The notes under the pieces were generated by a model that was not told the origin of the DNA, did no database searches, and saw only the letters and a list, made by a program, of their open reading frames with translations. 5,684 nucleotides of DNA, from positions 1 to 5,684 of the forward strand of contig JAZRDX010000073.1 of assembly GCA_045660565.1 (NCBI GenBank). Direction: 5' to 3'. Positions 1 to 5,684 of the stretch are shown here, piece after piece (the first letter of the stretch is position 1; each line of letters starts with the position of its first letter). The translations under genes and the position numbers were made by a program. Source of the DNA: SIG673 sp045660565 (lineage in GTDB: Bacteria; Bacillota; Clostridia; Oscillospirales; CAG-272).

Positions 1-2478
1 GACTTGGACGGTAGTTCGAAAACGGAGAATAACACCGAAGTATCTTTCAGTGAAGCTGTCAAAGAACTCGGTGAATATCAATCAAAAGATAGCGAAACGG
101 AAAAACCCGACACTGACGTAACCTCTGACAATGCGGAAATATCCGACGCTGACGTAACATCCGACAATGAGGAAATATCCGACGAAAGCACCGAGACGGA
201 ATACACCGCGGAGCAGGAAGAAGACGAATACGGCGAGCTAACAAATAAAAAAACTGACAACTTGTTTGACAGACTGAAAAACAACGTTGTATTATCTTCC
301 GAAAGCAAATCCGCAAAAAGCGAAAATATAGCGGCCGCCAATACGTCGGAACACAGTGATGACATTTTAACCGGGGACCGCGAGCGTCGCCCGCTGAACG
401 CAGAGGGGCAAATAAGATTTGACGGTACCTACGACGAGGAGATCTTTACCGAAAACGTGCGTTCCGCGGAAAATAATACGGCACCGGAAAAAACGGAGAA
501 CGAGGAATTTACCGAAGAAACCTCCGACGAGCTGTACGACGAGGACGACCTTGATAACGAAATCTGGGACAGAGCGGGAAAAGAAGAGTGGCAGGCAAGA
601 GAAGACTTTTTAAATTACTGCAGATCACTTACACTTCCGCCGCCTCTTACCGTAAATTACGGAACAAAAGAAGCAGAGACCGTAAAGACAAAAGCAACCT
701 CGTCCGGCTACCGTTACGCGGTATCGGAGCGCATCCCCGTTTTCTCCGACGGTATGTACGGCGGAGTTGACAAGGCGGGGTATGCCGAAAGAGAACGTCG
801 CTACTGCGAAAACAGAAAAGTCAAACGCGATATTATTTTAAGAGAACAGACGCGCTCTTTACACAGAGCCGTGCTTTACACTGCGCTTATACTGCTTACG
901 GTATTTCTTCTTGAAGCTCTAAACCTTTTTATCAGCGGTCAGACCGTTCTTTTCGCCGGCATCGAAATAGGACTTACCGTTCTTGCCGCCGCCTTTGTAT
1001 GGAGAGGGCTTGCAGACGGACTTAAATGCGCCGTACGTGGTATATTTATCCCTGAAATATTTACGTTTCTAACGCTGATACTGTCGCTTGGGTACGGCTT
1101 TATGACGGTACTTACGGCATCAGTCCCGGAAAGCTCTTCCGTTCTTATAGGACTTCCCGGTGTCGGAGCTTTATTCTTAACATCGGTCTACCGTAGCCTT
1201 ATGTCGAAGCGCGAAAAGAAGGTTTTCGATATAACCGCGGATTACGGAAGCTACTGCACCGAGGTCCGTCTTTCAAGCTTCAAGGGTTCGCCCGAGGAAA
1301 TAGCGTTTGGAGGCTATGCGGAAGAAAACTGCGCGCTTTACAAAACCAACAGAATACCGCGCTCGGACGGAGGCTTTAATCTTCAGCCGGTACGAGACGA
1401 ATGCTACGGACTTATAAAAATACTCCTTATCTGTGTAATCTGTGCCGCTATCGCAAGCGGGCTTGCATTTGGCTTTATAAACAGAGACGTATATTACGGC
1501 ATCTTCAGCGCATATCTTCTCGTGTGCCTTTCCTGCCCTCTCTCCGTTTTCCTTTCGCTGTCCCTGCCGAGATATACAACGGCACTCGACGTTGCGGAGG
1601 ACGGAGCTGCTATAACGGATTTTGACGATGAAAGCGACGAGCTTGACGAAAACGTTATAATGCTCAGTGAGGAGGAGCTTTTCCCTCCGGAAAAAATCAG
1701 AATACTTGATACCTACTGGACTAACTCCCACTTCCTTGAAACACATCTTTCAAAAGCGGCTGCGGCGTTCAGAAAGACGGGCGGACTGCTTTCGGGCCTT
1801 TTCAGCAGCATAGACTTAAATCCCGCAAATTACAAAGACGTGGTTATTACCGACATTTCCGACGGCGGAATCACGGTCAAGGTCGGCGACTCTCTGGTAA
1901 GAGCAGGAAACGACGCTTATCTTGAAAAGCACGGAATAGAGATAGAGCGTTATCCCGATATTCCTCAAAAGGACACACGTGTTCTTTATATCGCAAACAA
2001 CGGCGAATTTTTCTCCAGAATAGCTATACAGTTTACGCCTGATGAAAAGCTTTGCCGTAAAATAGCGGAGCTTCGCCAGTCCGATACACTGTTTTCTCTT
2101 AAAACGTGTAACCCTTGCATCGATTCCTCGCTTGTTTTCTACACAACGGGGCTCGAGCCCGAGCTTATCCGCACGGTTAAATATATGATCGAGGATACCG
2201 TCTGCAACACGGATACCGACAGAGAGGGCATTTTAGTTTCAAGGACGGGAGCACAAGGACTCCTTTCCGCTCTTCTCGGCTACAAGCGTCAGAAAAAGCT
2301 TGTGCTTCTCGGCGCAAGACTTGCGGCATTTTCCGGGCTTGCAGGACTTGCCGTTTCACTGTCAGTCTCTCTTATAGGCGCTAAATGGAGCTTTATCTCG
2401 TTTATCGTTCTCGGCTTCCACGCGATAATGTCGGGAGCGGCGGCTTTTATCGGATTAAGCGGAAAGAAAAAACAGTAA
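1..2478 (+). CDS. Large acidic membrane protein, likely degenerate P1B-type ATPase relative (5' partial)
   Basis: The frame is open at base 1, giving 825 codons before TAA; the true start probably lies upstream. Residues are numbered from window codon 1. Residues 1 to about 285 are acidic, low complexity and probably disordered, with a 12-residue tandem repeat. Eight hydrophobic segments follow, near 290-312, 315-337, 352-373, 381-402, 471-493, 500-520, 767-792 and 797-819, the P1B ATPase layout (MA, MB, M1-M6). The sixth carries Cys512-Pro513, as in the CPx metal site. A Gly at 535 and a VIML stretch at 552-555 sit where P1B enzymes have the GxLIK and VVFD segments, so the phosphorylated Asp aligns with Ser556. 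A region like the end of the nucleotide-binding domain (VGDSLVRAGND, 629-638) follows. DKTGT, TGE, TGD and GDGxND are absent and the A-domain loop is short (about 68 residues). I infer a membrane pseudoenzyme; a role in metal binding or sensing is speculation. No named family was recognised. Confidence 0.85.
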   Translation, partial: DLDGSSKTENNTEVSFSEAVKELGEYQSKDSETEKPDTDVTSDNAEISDADVTSDNEEISDESTETEYTAEQEEDEYGELTNKKTDNLFDRLKNNVVLSSESKSAKSENIAAANTSEHSDDILTGDRERRPLNAEGQIRFDGTYDEEIFTENVRSAENNTAPEKTENEEFTEETSDELYDEDDLDNEIWDRAGKEEWQAREDFLNYCRSLTLPPPLTVNYGTKEAETVKTKATSSGYRYAVSERIPVFSDGMYGGVDKAGYAERERRYCENRKVKRDIILREQTRSLHRAVLYTALILLTVFLLEALNLFISGQTVLFAGIEIGLTVLAAAFVWRGLADGLKCAVRGIFIPEIFTFLTLILSLGYGFMTVLTASVPESSSVLIGLPGVGALFLTSVYRSLMSKREKKVFDITADYGSYCTEVRLSSFKGSPEEIAFGGYAEENCALYKTNRIPRSDGGFNLQPVRDECYGLIKILLICVICAAIASGLAFGFINRDVYYGIFSAYLLVCLSCPLSVFLSLSLPRYTTALDVAEDGAAITDFDDESDELDENVIMLSEEELFPPEKIRILDTYWTNSHFLETHLSKAAAAFRKTGGLLSGLFSSIDLNPANYKDVVITDISDGGITVKVGDSLVRAGNDAYLEKHGIEIERYPDIPQKDTRVLYIANNGEFFSRIAIQFTPDEKLCRKIAELRQSDTLFSLKTCNPCIDSSLVFYTTGLEPELIRTVKYMIEDTVCNTDTDREGILVSRTGAQGLLSALLGYKRQKKLVLLGARLAAFSGLAGLAVSLSVSLIGAKWSFISFIVLGFHAIMSGAAAFIGLSGKKKQ
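112..183 (+). repeat. Two tandem copies of a 36-bp in-frame repeat
   Basis: Bases 112-147 and 148-183 match at 32 of 36 positions by hand count. They encode two 12-residue units of the form (T/A)DVTSDNxEISD inside the acidic N-terminal region of the membrane protein. The repeat is a multiple of three, so copy-number change would keep the frame. This suggests expansion of a disordered acidic tail by local duplication. Confidence 0.85.
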
Positions 2479-2521
2479 CAGCAGAATTTTAAAAGTTCAA
2501 AACACATCTTGTTTAAACTAA

Positions 2522-2552
2522 TTTAGCGGGTAAGCATTGGCTACCCGCTAAA
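2522..2552. terminator. Inverted repeat, possible bidirectional terminator or attenuator
   Basis: TTTAGCGGGTA (2522-2532) is a perfect 11-bp reverse complement of TACCCGCTAAA (2542-2552), with a 9-nt loop. It lies 43 nt after the stop of the membrane protein and 45 nt before the radical SAM start. No T-run follows on the plus strand (AAATTACAG) and only a weak one on the minus strand, so it is not a canonical intrinsic terminator. A hairpin is clear; its role is inferred from position. I found no convincing -35/-10 promoter in the rest of the 2479-2597 gap. Confidence 0.5.
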
Positions 2553-2579
2553 ATTACAGAAAAACATTTCCCTTAAAAG

Positions 2580-2585
2580 AAAGGA
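2580..2585 (+). promoter_or_regulatory. Ribosome binding site of the radical SAM gene
   Basis: AAAGGA ends 12 nt before the ATG at 2598. The spacing is somewhat long, and the match is weaker than the sites of the two downstream small genes. It is the only purine-rich site near this start, and the protein sequence from Met2598 begins as expected for the family. Confidence 0.6.
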
Positions 2586-2597
2586 ACTGTCAAAGTT

Positions 2598-4448
2598 ATG
2601 AAGCTTGACTCTATACTTAAAAATGTACTGAAGCCCGGAAGATATACGGGCGGAGAGTACGGTCAGGTAATAAAAAACAAGGACGAGGTAAAGGCAAGAT
2701 TTGCCTTCTGCTTTCCCGACACCTACGAAATAGGAATGTCAAACCTCGGCATGAGAATTTTATATAACGCGCTTAACCTCATGCCCGACGTATGGTGCGA
2801 AAGAGTTTACTCGCCGTGGCCCGATATGGAAGCGGAAATGAGAGCAAACAAGCTCCCTCTCTACGCGCTTGAAAGCCTTGACCCGGTAAAGGACTTCGAT
2901 TTCATGGGTATAACCCTTCAGTACGAGCTTTGCTACACTAACGTACTTAATATGCTTTCGCTTGCGGATATGCCGCTTTATGCCGCCGAAAGAGGAGAGG
3001 AGTACCCGATAGTTGTCGGCGGAGGTCCCTGCACCTACAATGCCGAGCCGCTTTGCGACTTTTTCGACGTCTTTTCGATAGGCGAGGGCGAGGTCGCCCT
3101 TGTGGAAATGACGCGTCTTTACATAGATATGAAAGCCGACGGAAGCTACACCAAATCTGAATTTTTACACAGACTTGCCAAAATCCCGGGCTTTTACGTT
3201 CCCTCTCTTTACGAGGTAAAATACAACGAGGACGGTACCGTTCACAGCTACACGCCAAAATACAGTGATATACCTACAAAAATCACAAAGAGGATTATAG
3301 GTAATCTCGACGACGCCCCGTACCCCGACAAATTCGTTATGCCTTACATCGAAACGGTGCACAACCGCATCACCGAGGAGGTATACAGAGGCTGCATAAG
3401 AGGGTGCCGATTCTGTCAGGCGGGAATGATATACCGCCCCGTAAGAGAAAAAAGCCCCGAAAAGGTAAACGAGCAGATAAAATGCCTTTACGAAAACACG
3501 GGATACGACGAGGTTTCGCTCCTTTCCCTTTCGATAAGCGACTACACCCGCCTTTCCGAGCTTACCGAAACGCTTCTTGAATGGACCGACGGCGAGAAGG
3601 TCAGCCTTTCGCTTCCGTCTCTGCGCGCCGACACCTTTTCAAAGGAGCTTATGGACAGAATATCCTCCGTCCGTCAGAGCGGTCTTACCTTTGCTCCCGA
3701 AGCGGGAACACCGAGACTGCGCGACGCGATAAACAAGAACGTAACCGAGGAAGAAATACTTAAAGCCTGTTCCCTCGCCTTCGGAGGCGGAAAAACCGGT
3801 GTAAAGCTTTACTTTATGATGGGACTCCCGACCGAAACCTACGAGGATATATCGGGAATTAACGATATGGGCGCTAAGGTTATTGAGGAATACTACAAAA
3901 CACCAAACCGCGTTAAGGGACGCTCTCCGCAGGTAACGATAAGCTGCGCCTGCTTTATCCCCAAGCCCTTCACACCGTTCCAGTGGTGCGGTCAGGACAC
4001 GTTAGAAGAACTTAACGAAAAACAAAGCTTTTTAAAGAACAAAATAACCGATAAGCGTATCCGCTATAACTACCACGACAGAAAGGCGTCAAGGGTAGAG
4101 GCGGCACTCGCAAGAGGAGACCGAAAGCTTTCGGCGGTTCTTTACGAGGGCTTTAAGCTCGGTATGCGTTTTGACAGCTGGGACGAGTTTTTCAGCTACG
4201 AAAAGTGGGAAAAAGCATTCCAAAACGCAGGGCTTGATATGGCGTTTTACGCTAACAGAACGTTTGACGTAAACGAAACACTGCCGTGGGATATAATCGA
4301 CATCGGCGTTACAAAGGAATTTCTTTTAAGAGAATATAAAAAATCTATCGACTCCGTACCGACACCGAACTGCCGTGAAAAATGCTCGGGCTGCGGAGCA
4401 AACAGACTGGGAGGTGTTACTGCATGGTGCCCGAAAGCGTCAGAATAA
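2598..4448 (+). CDS. TIGR03960 family B12-binding domain/radical SAM protein
   Basis: A 616-residue cytosolic iron-sulfur protein, close to full family length. Residues about 25-200 form a B12-binding-like Rossmann domain: a GGGP turn at 141-144 and GEGE at 162-165 are visible, but no DxHxxG cobalamin-ligand motif, so cobalamin binding is uncertain. The radical SAM core starts at about 258; Cys266, Cys270 and Cys273 form the CxxxCxxC motif (GCIRGCRFC) that binds the 4Fe-4S cluster cleaving S-adenosylmethionine. FAPEAGTPRLR at 365-375 is the conserved core segment after it. A second CxxxCxxC (Cys592, 596, 599) plus Cys611 lies at the C-terminus and may hold another metal centre. The substrate is not known to me. 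The next gene encodes the usual partner and overlaps by 25 nt, so the two products probably work together. Family assignment is by recognition of motifs and order. Confidence 0.93.
   Translation: MKLDSILKNVLKPGRYTGGEYGQVIKNKDEVKARFAFCFPDTYEIGMSNLGMRILYNALNLMPDVWCERVYSPWPDMEAEMRANKLPLYALESLDPVKDFDFMGITLQYELCYTNVLNMLSLADMPLYAAERGEEYPIVVGGGPCTYNAEPLCDFFDVFSIGEGEVALVEMTRLYIDMKADGSYTKSEFLHRLAKIPGFYVPSLYEVKYNEDGTVHSYTPKYSDIPTKITKRIIGNLDDAPYPDKFVMPYIETVHNRITEEVYRGCIRGCRFCQAGMIYRPVREKSPEKVNEQIKCLYENTGYDEVSLLSLSISDYTRLSELTETLLEWTDGEKVSLSLPSLRADTFSKELMDRISSVRQSGLTFAPEAGTPRLRDAINKNVTEEEILKACSLAFGGGKTGVKLYFMMGLPTETYEDISGINDMGAKVIEEYYKTPNRVKGRSPQVTISCACFIPKPFTPFQWCGQDTLEELNEKQSFLKNKITDKRIRYNYHDRKASRVEAALARGDRKLSAVLYEGFKLGMRFDSWDEFFSYEKWEKAFQNAGLDMAFYANRTFDVNETLPWDIIDIGVTKEFLLREYKKSIDSVPTPNCREKCSGCGANRLGGVTAWCPKASE
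4410..4416 (+). promoter_or_regulatory. Internal ribosome binding site deciding the DUF2344 start
   Basis: GGAGGTG lies inside the last codons of the radical SAM gene, 7 nt before the ATG at 4424. This strong site selects 4424 over the in-frame upstream ATG at 4382, which has no such site and would add 14 residues unlike the family N-terminus. The arrangement points to translational coupling. Confidence 0.85.
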
Positions 4449-5059
4449 AATTCCGTAAGACGGGGAGACTGCGTTACATTTCTCACCTTGATATTGACAG
4501 AACGGTAAGAACAGCGCTCGTCAGAACAAAGATACCGGTATGGTACACCGAGGGCTTTAACCCTCACGCCAAAATGGTTTTCGCACAGCCGCTTCCGCTT
4601 TTTGCCGAAAGCGAATGTGAGCTTCTCGACATAAAAATAACGGAAAAAATGCCCTTTGAGGAGATACGGGACAGACTGCGTGCCGCATTTACCGACGAGC
4701 TTTACGTAACCGACGTCTTCGCCCCCAGGGACAAATTCACCGATATAGCCTATGCCGCGTACCGCATAAGCGGAGATTTTGACATTACTAAGGAACGCAT
4801 AGACACCCTTCTTTCCGCTGATATAAATATTGTCAAAAAGACAAAAAGCGGAGAGAAAAACGTCAATATCCGTCCGCAGATAAAAAGTCTTACGCTTACC
4901 GAGGACGGAGAGCTTTACGCGGTGCTTGACGCAAGCGGAGCGTCATATCTTAACCCCGATATTCTCTGCCGCGCGCTTTTCGACACCAAAGCCGACTATC
5001 TTATAACAAGAACGGGTTGGTTCAAAGAGGAAAACGGCGAGCTTAAGGAATTTATTTAA
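4424..5059 (+). CDS. TIGR03936 family radical SAM-associated protein (DUF2344)
   Basis: A 211-residue soluble protein, near the usual family length, with no membrane segment. It begins MVPESVRIKFRKTGRLRYIS and carries the family hallmarks SHLD at residues 20-23 and YTEGFNPHAK at 41-50, followed by the FAQPLPLFAES segment. The start at 4424 is chosen for its ribosome binding site and because SHLD then falls about 20 residues in. It overlaps the radical SAM gene by 25 nt in another frame. In some bacteria the DUF2344 domain is fused to the C-terminus of the same radical SAM protein (established knowledge from memory), which supports a shared complex. The biochemical role is unknown to me; RNA-related function is only suggested by the usual neighbourhood of ribonuclease G and ribosomal protein genes, absent downstream here. 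Confidence 0.92.
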   Translation: MVPESVRIKFRKTGRLRYISHLDIDRTVRTALVRTKIPVWYTEGFNPHAKMVFAQPLPLFAESECELLDIKITEKMPFEEIRDRLRAAFTDELYVTDVFAPRDKFTDIAYAAYRISGDFDITKERIDTLLSADINIVKKTKSGEKNVNIRPQIKSLTLTEDGELYAVLDASGASYLNPDILCRALFDTKADYLITRTGWFKEENGELKEFI

Positions 5060-5077
5060 AAACGAATAATTTCGGTT
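5058..5077 (-). terminator. Weak terminator-like hairpin for the minus-strand operon
   Basis: Read on the minus strand, AACCGAA (5077-5071) can pair with TTCGTT (5066-5061) around a 4-nt loop with one bulged C, and the stem end merges into a run of five T. The stem is short and AT-rich, so termination would be inefficient. On the plus strand the same hairpin lacks a T-run. It occupies most of the 20-bp gap between the two convergent stop codons. Confidence 0.25.
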
Positions 5078-5079
5078 GA

Positions 5080-5436
5080 TTAAAACACACCGGACACACT
5101 GAAGCGGTTAAGCTTTTTAAGCTGATCGAGCCTGAACTTCAACATATCAAGCGAAGAGGTAATTTCCTCTTCGCTGTTTGTTTTTATTGCCGCTTTAAGC
5201 TCAACTATACTCTCACTTATGGAATCGACATAGCTGCTGTTTACGCCGATACGGAGGAACGCTTCGTGCTTATCCCAATACTCCGAAACCATAGCCGCTC
5301 CGCTCTCCGTTATGGCATTATCGGTAGATAAAAACGTTTCCAGTTCTTTGATTATATCAACGCACATAAAGCTGTTAACGGATATAAGTACTATAAGACA
5401 AAGGAGTATCGCTCCCGAAATAACAGCGGATTTCAT
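5080..5436 (-). CDS. DUF4363 family membrane-anchored protein
   Basis: A 118-residue protein of unknown function. Residues 1-3 are followed by a hydrophobic segment (about 4-24) that reads as an uncleaved N-terminal anchor; the rest is predicted helical and charged and would lie outside the membrane, with the YWDKHEAFLRI segment near 53-63 and a C-terminal helix rich in Lys, Leu and Asp. This matches the short DUF4363 family of Clostridia, which commonly sits directly after a DUF421 gene. Here its ATG overlaps the upstream stop by 1 nt (TAATG), and AAAGGAGG lies 6 nt before it, so the two are co-transcribed and probably translationally coupled. The pairing suggests a shared membrane complex; the role is not known. 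Its stop faces that of the DUF2344 gene across 20 bp. Confidence 0.85.
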   Translation of the reverse strand: MKSAVISGAILLCLIVLISVNSFMCVDIIKELETFLSTDNAITESGAAMVSEYWDKHEAFLRIGVNSSYVDSISESIVELKAAIKTNSEEEITSSLDMLKFRLDQLKKLNRFSVSGVF

Positions 5437-5684
5437 TACCTGCCTCCTTTATTGCTTTTTGAACCTACCGGTGTGCTTTCTCCGTTCTTGAAAATCCAGT
5501 TTTCGCCGCCCGAGTCGTCAACGGTATACAGAAAAACGTTTTCCATTGCCGTTTTTTTTGCTCGCAGTCGTTCATTTAAATCCGCGTCGGTCATACCGAC
5601 ACTTTGCATGCCGAACGTATTTAGCTCACCGTCAACTATTACTGTATGCGCGATACCCTTTTCCGTCTGCCCGGGCTTCGCTTT
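5436..5684 (-). CDS. DUF421 (YetF-like) membrane protein, C-terminal fragment (5' partial)
   Basis: The minus-strand frame is open from the window edge at 5684 to TAA at 5438-5436, giving 82 C-terminal residues. It contains HTVIVDGELN, then a DADLNERLRAK helix and ENVFLYTVDDSGG, which fits the soluble C-terminal domain of DUF421/YetF proteins (pattern: dGki, dLxxxLR, dVxxaxxExdG). The N-terminal membrane helices lie outside the window. Assignment rests on this pattern together with the DUF4363 gene directly downstream, a known partner. The last residues (NKGGR) are encoded by the ribosome binding site of the next gene, so the tail may be shaped by that need. A run of eight A in the coding strand (5559-5552) is notable. 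It might instead be a related protein with the same C-terminal fold. Confidence 0.75.
   Translation of the reverse strand, partial: KAKPGQTEKGIAHTVIVDGELNTFGMQSVGMTDADLNERLRAKKTAMENVFLYTVDDSGGENWIFKNGESTPVGSKSNKGGR
5443..5450 (-). promoter_or_regulatory. Strong ribosome binding site of the DUF4363 gene
   Basis: On the minus strand AAAGGAGG is a near-perfect anti-16S match, 6 nt before the ATG at 5436. It lies within the last codons of the DUF421 gene, which ends in a 1-nt TAATG overlap. This fixes the DUF4363 start. Confidence 0.9.

Noticed and set aside
4..6. TTG at 4 as the start of the membrane protein
   Set aside because: The frame is open to base 1 and too little upstream sequence is present to show a ribosome binding site; the gene is treated as 5' partial.
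112..183. CRISPR-like repeat
   Set aside because: Only two directly adjacent in-frame copies with no spacers; it is a coding tandem duplication.
59..365. Two minus-strand open frames opposite the acidic N-terminus
   Set aside because: Their Ser/Arg/Cys/Phe-rich products are what antisense reading of GAA/GAC-rich codons yields; no ribosome binding site or family motif.
1273..1746. 157-codon minus-strand open frame opposite the membrane protein
   Set aside because: It is antisense to the membrane helices and the acidic segment of a well-supported gene, has no good ribosome binding site, and its product shows no recognisable motif.
2537..2565. Possible promoter (TTGGCT with a downstream AT-rich box)
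   Set aside because: No acceptable -10 element lies 16-18 bp downstream, and the TTGGCT falls in the hairpin loop and arm.
2947..3362. Minus-strand open frames opposite the radical SAM gene
   Set aside because: They are shadows of the B12-binding-like domain coding strand, Arg-rich and without motifs.
4382..4423. ATG at 4382 as the DUF2344 start
   Set aside because: No ribosome binding site precedes it, and the added residues do not match the family, whereas ATG 4424 has GGAGGTG at ideal spacing.

Overview
The window looks like a chromosomal segment of an anaerobic Firmicute of the class Clostridia, possibly Oscillospiraceae/Ruminococcaceae-like. The reasons are a B12-binding-type radical SAM gene overlapping its DUF2344 partner, a DUF421-DUF4363 membrane gene pair, and strong AGGAGG-type ribosome binding sites. 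The family-level assignment is inference. Coding density is high. I see no tRNA, rRNA, CRISPR, phage or insertion sequence.

Plus strand, 1-2478: the 3' part of a long gene, cut at its 5' end by the window edge, encoding an acidic, apparently disordered N-terminus followed by an eight-helix membrane protein. I do not recognise it as a named family. Its helix layout, a Cys-Pro in the sixth helix, and the spacing from that Cys-Pro to the place where the phosphorylated Asp should be all resemble heavy-metal (P1B) P-type ATPases. However, the DKTGT, TGE, TGD and GDGxND motifs are missing. It may be a catalytically dead P-type ATPase relative, and it is the most unusual item here. A 119-bp gap with an 11-bp perfect inverted repeat follows.

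Plus strand, 2598-5059: a two-gene unit. The first gene is a TIGR03960-type radical SAM protein with a B12-binding-like N-terminal domain. The second is a TIGR03936/DUF2344 protein, starting 25 nt before the first gene ends, with a strong ribosome binding site inside the first gene. The two are probably translationally coupled and act together, perhaps in RNA or ribosome modification (inference; the reaction is not known to me).

Minus strand, 5080-5684: a convergent operon reading into the window from the right. It holds the C-terminal end of a DUF421 (YetF-like) membrane protein, then a DUF4363 single-pass membrane protein that overlaps it by 1 nt. The convergent stops are only 20 bp apart, with at most a weak terminator between them. 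The ribonuclease G and rplU-rpmA genes that often follow the radical SAM pair in Clostridia are not present downstream here.
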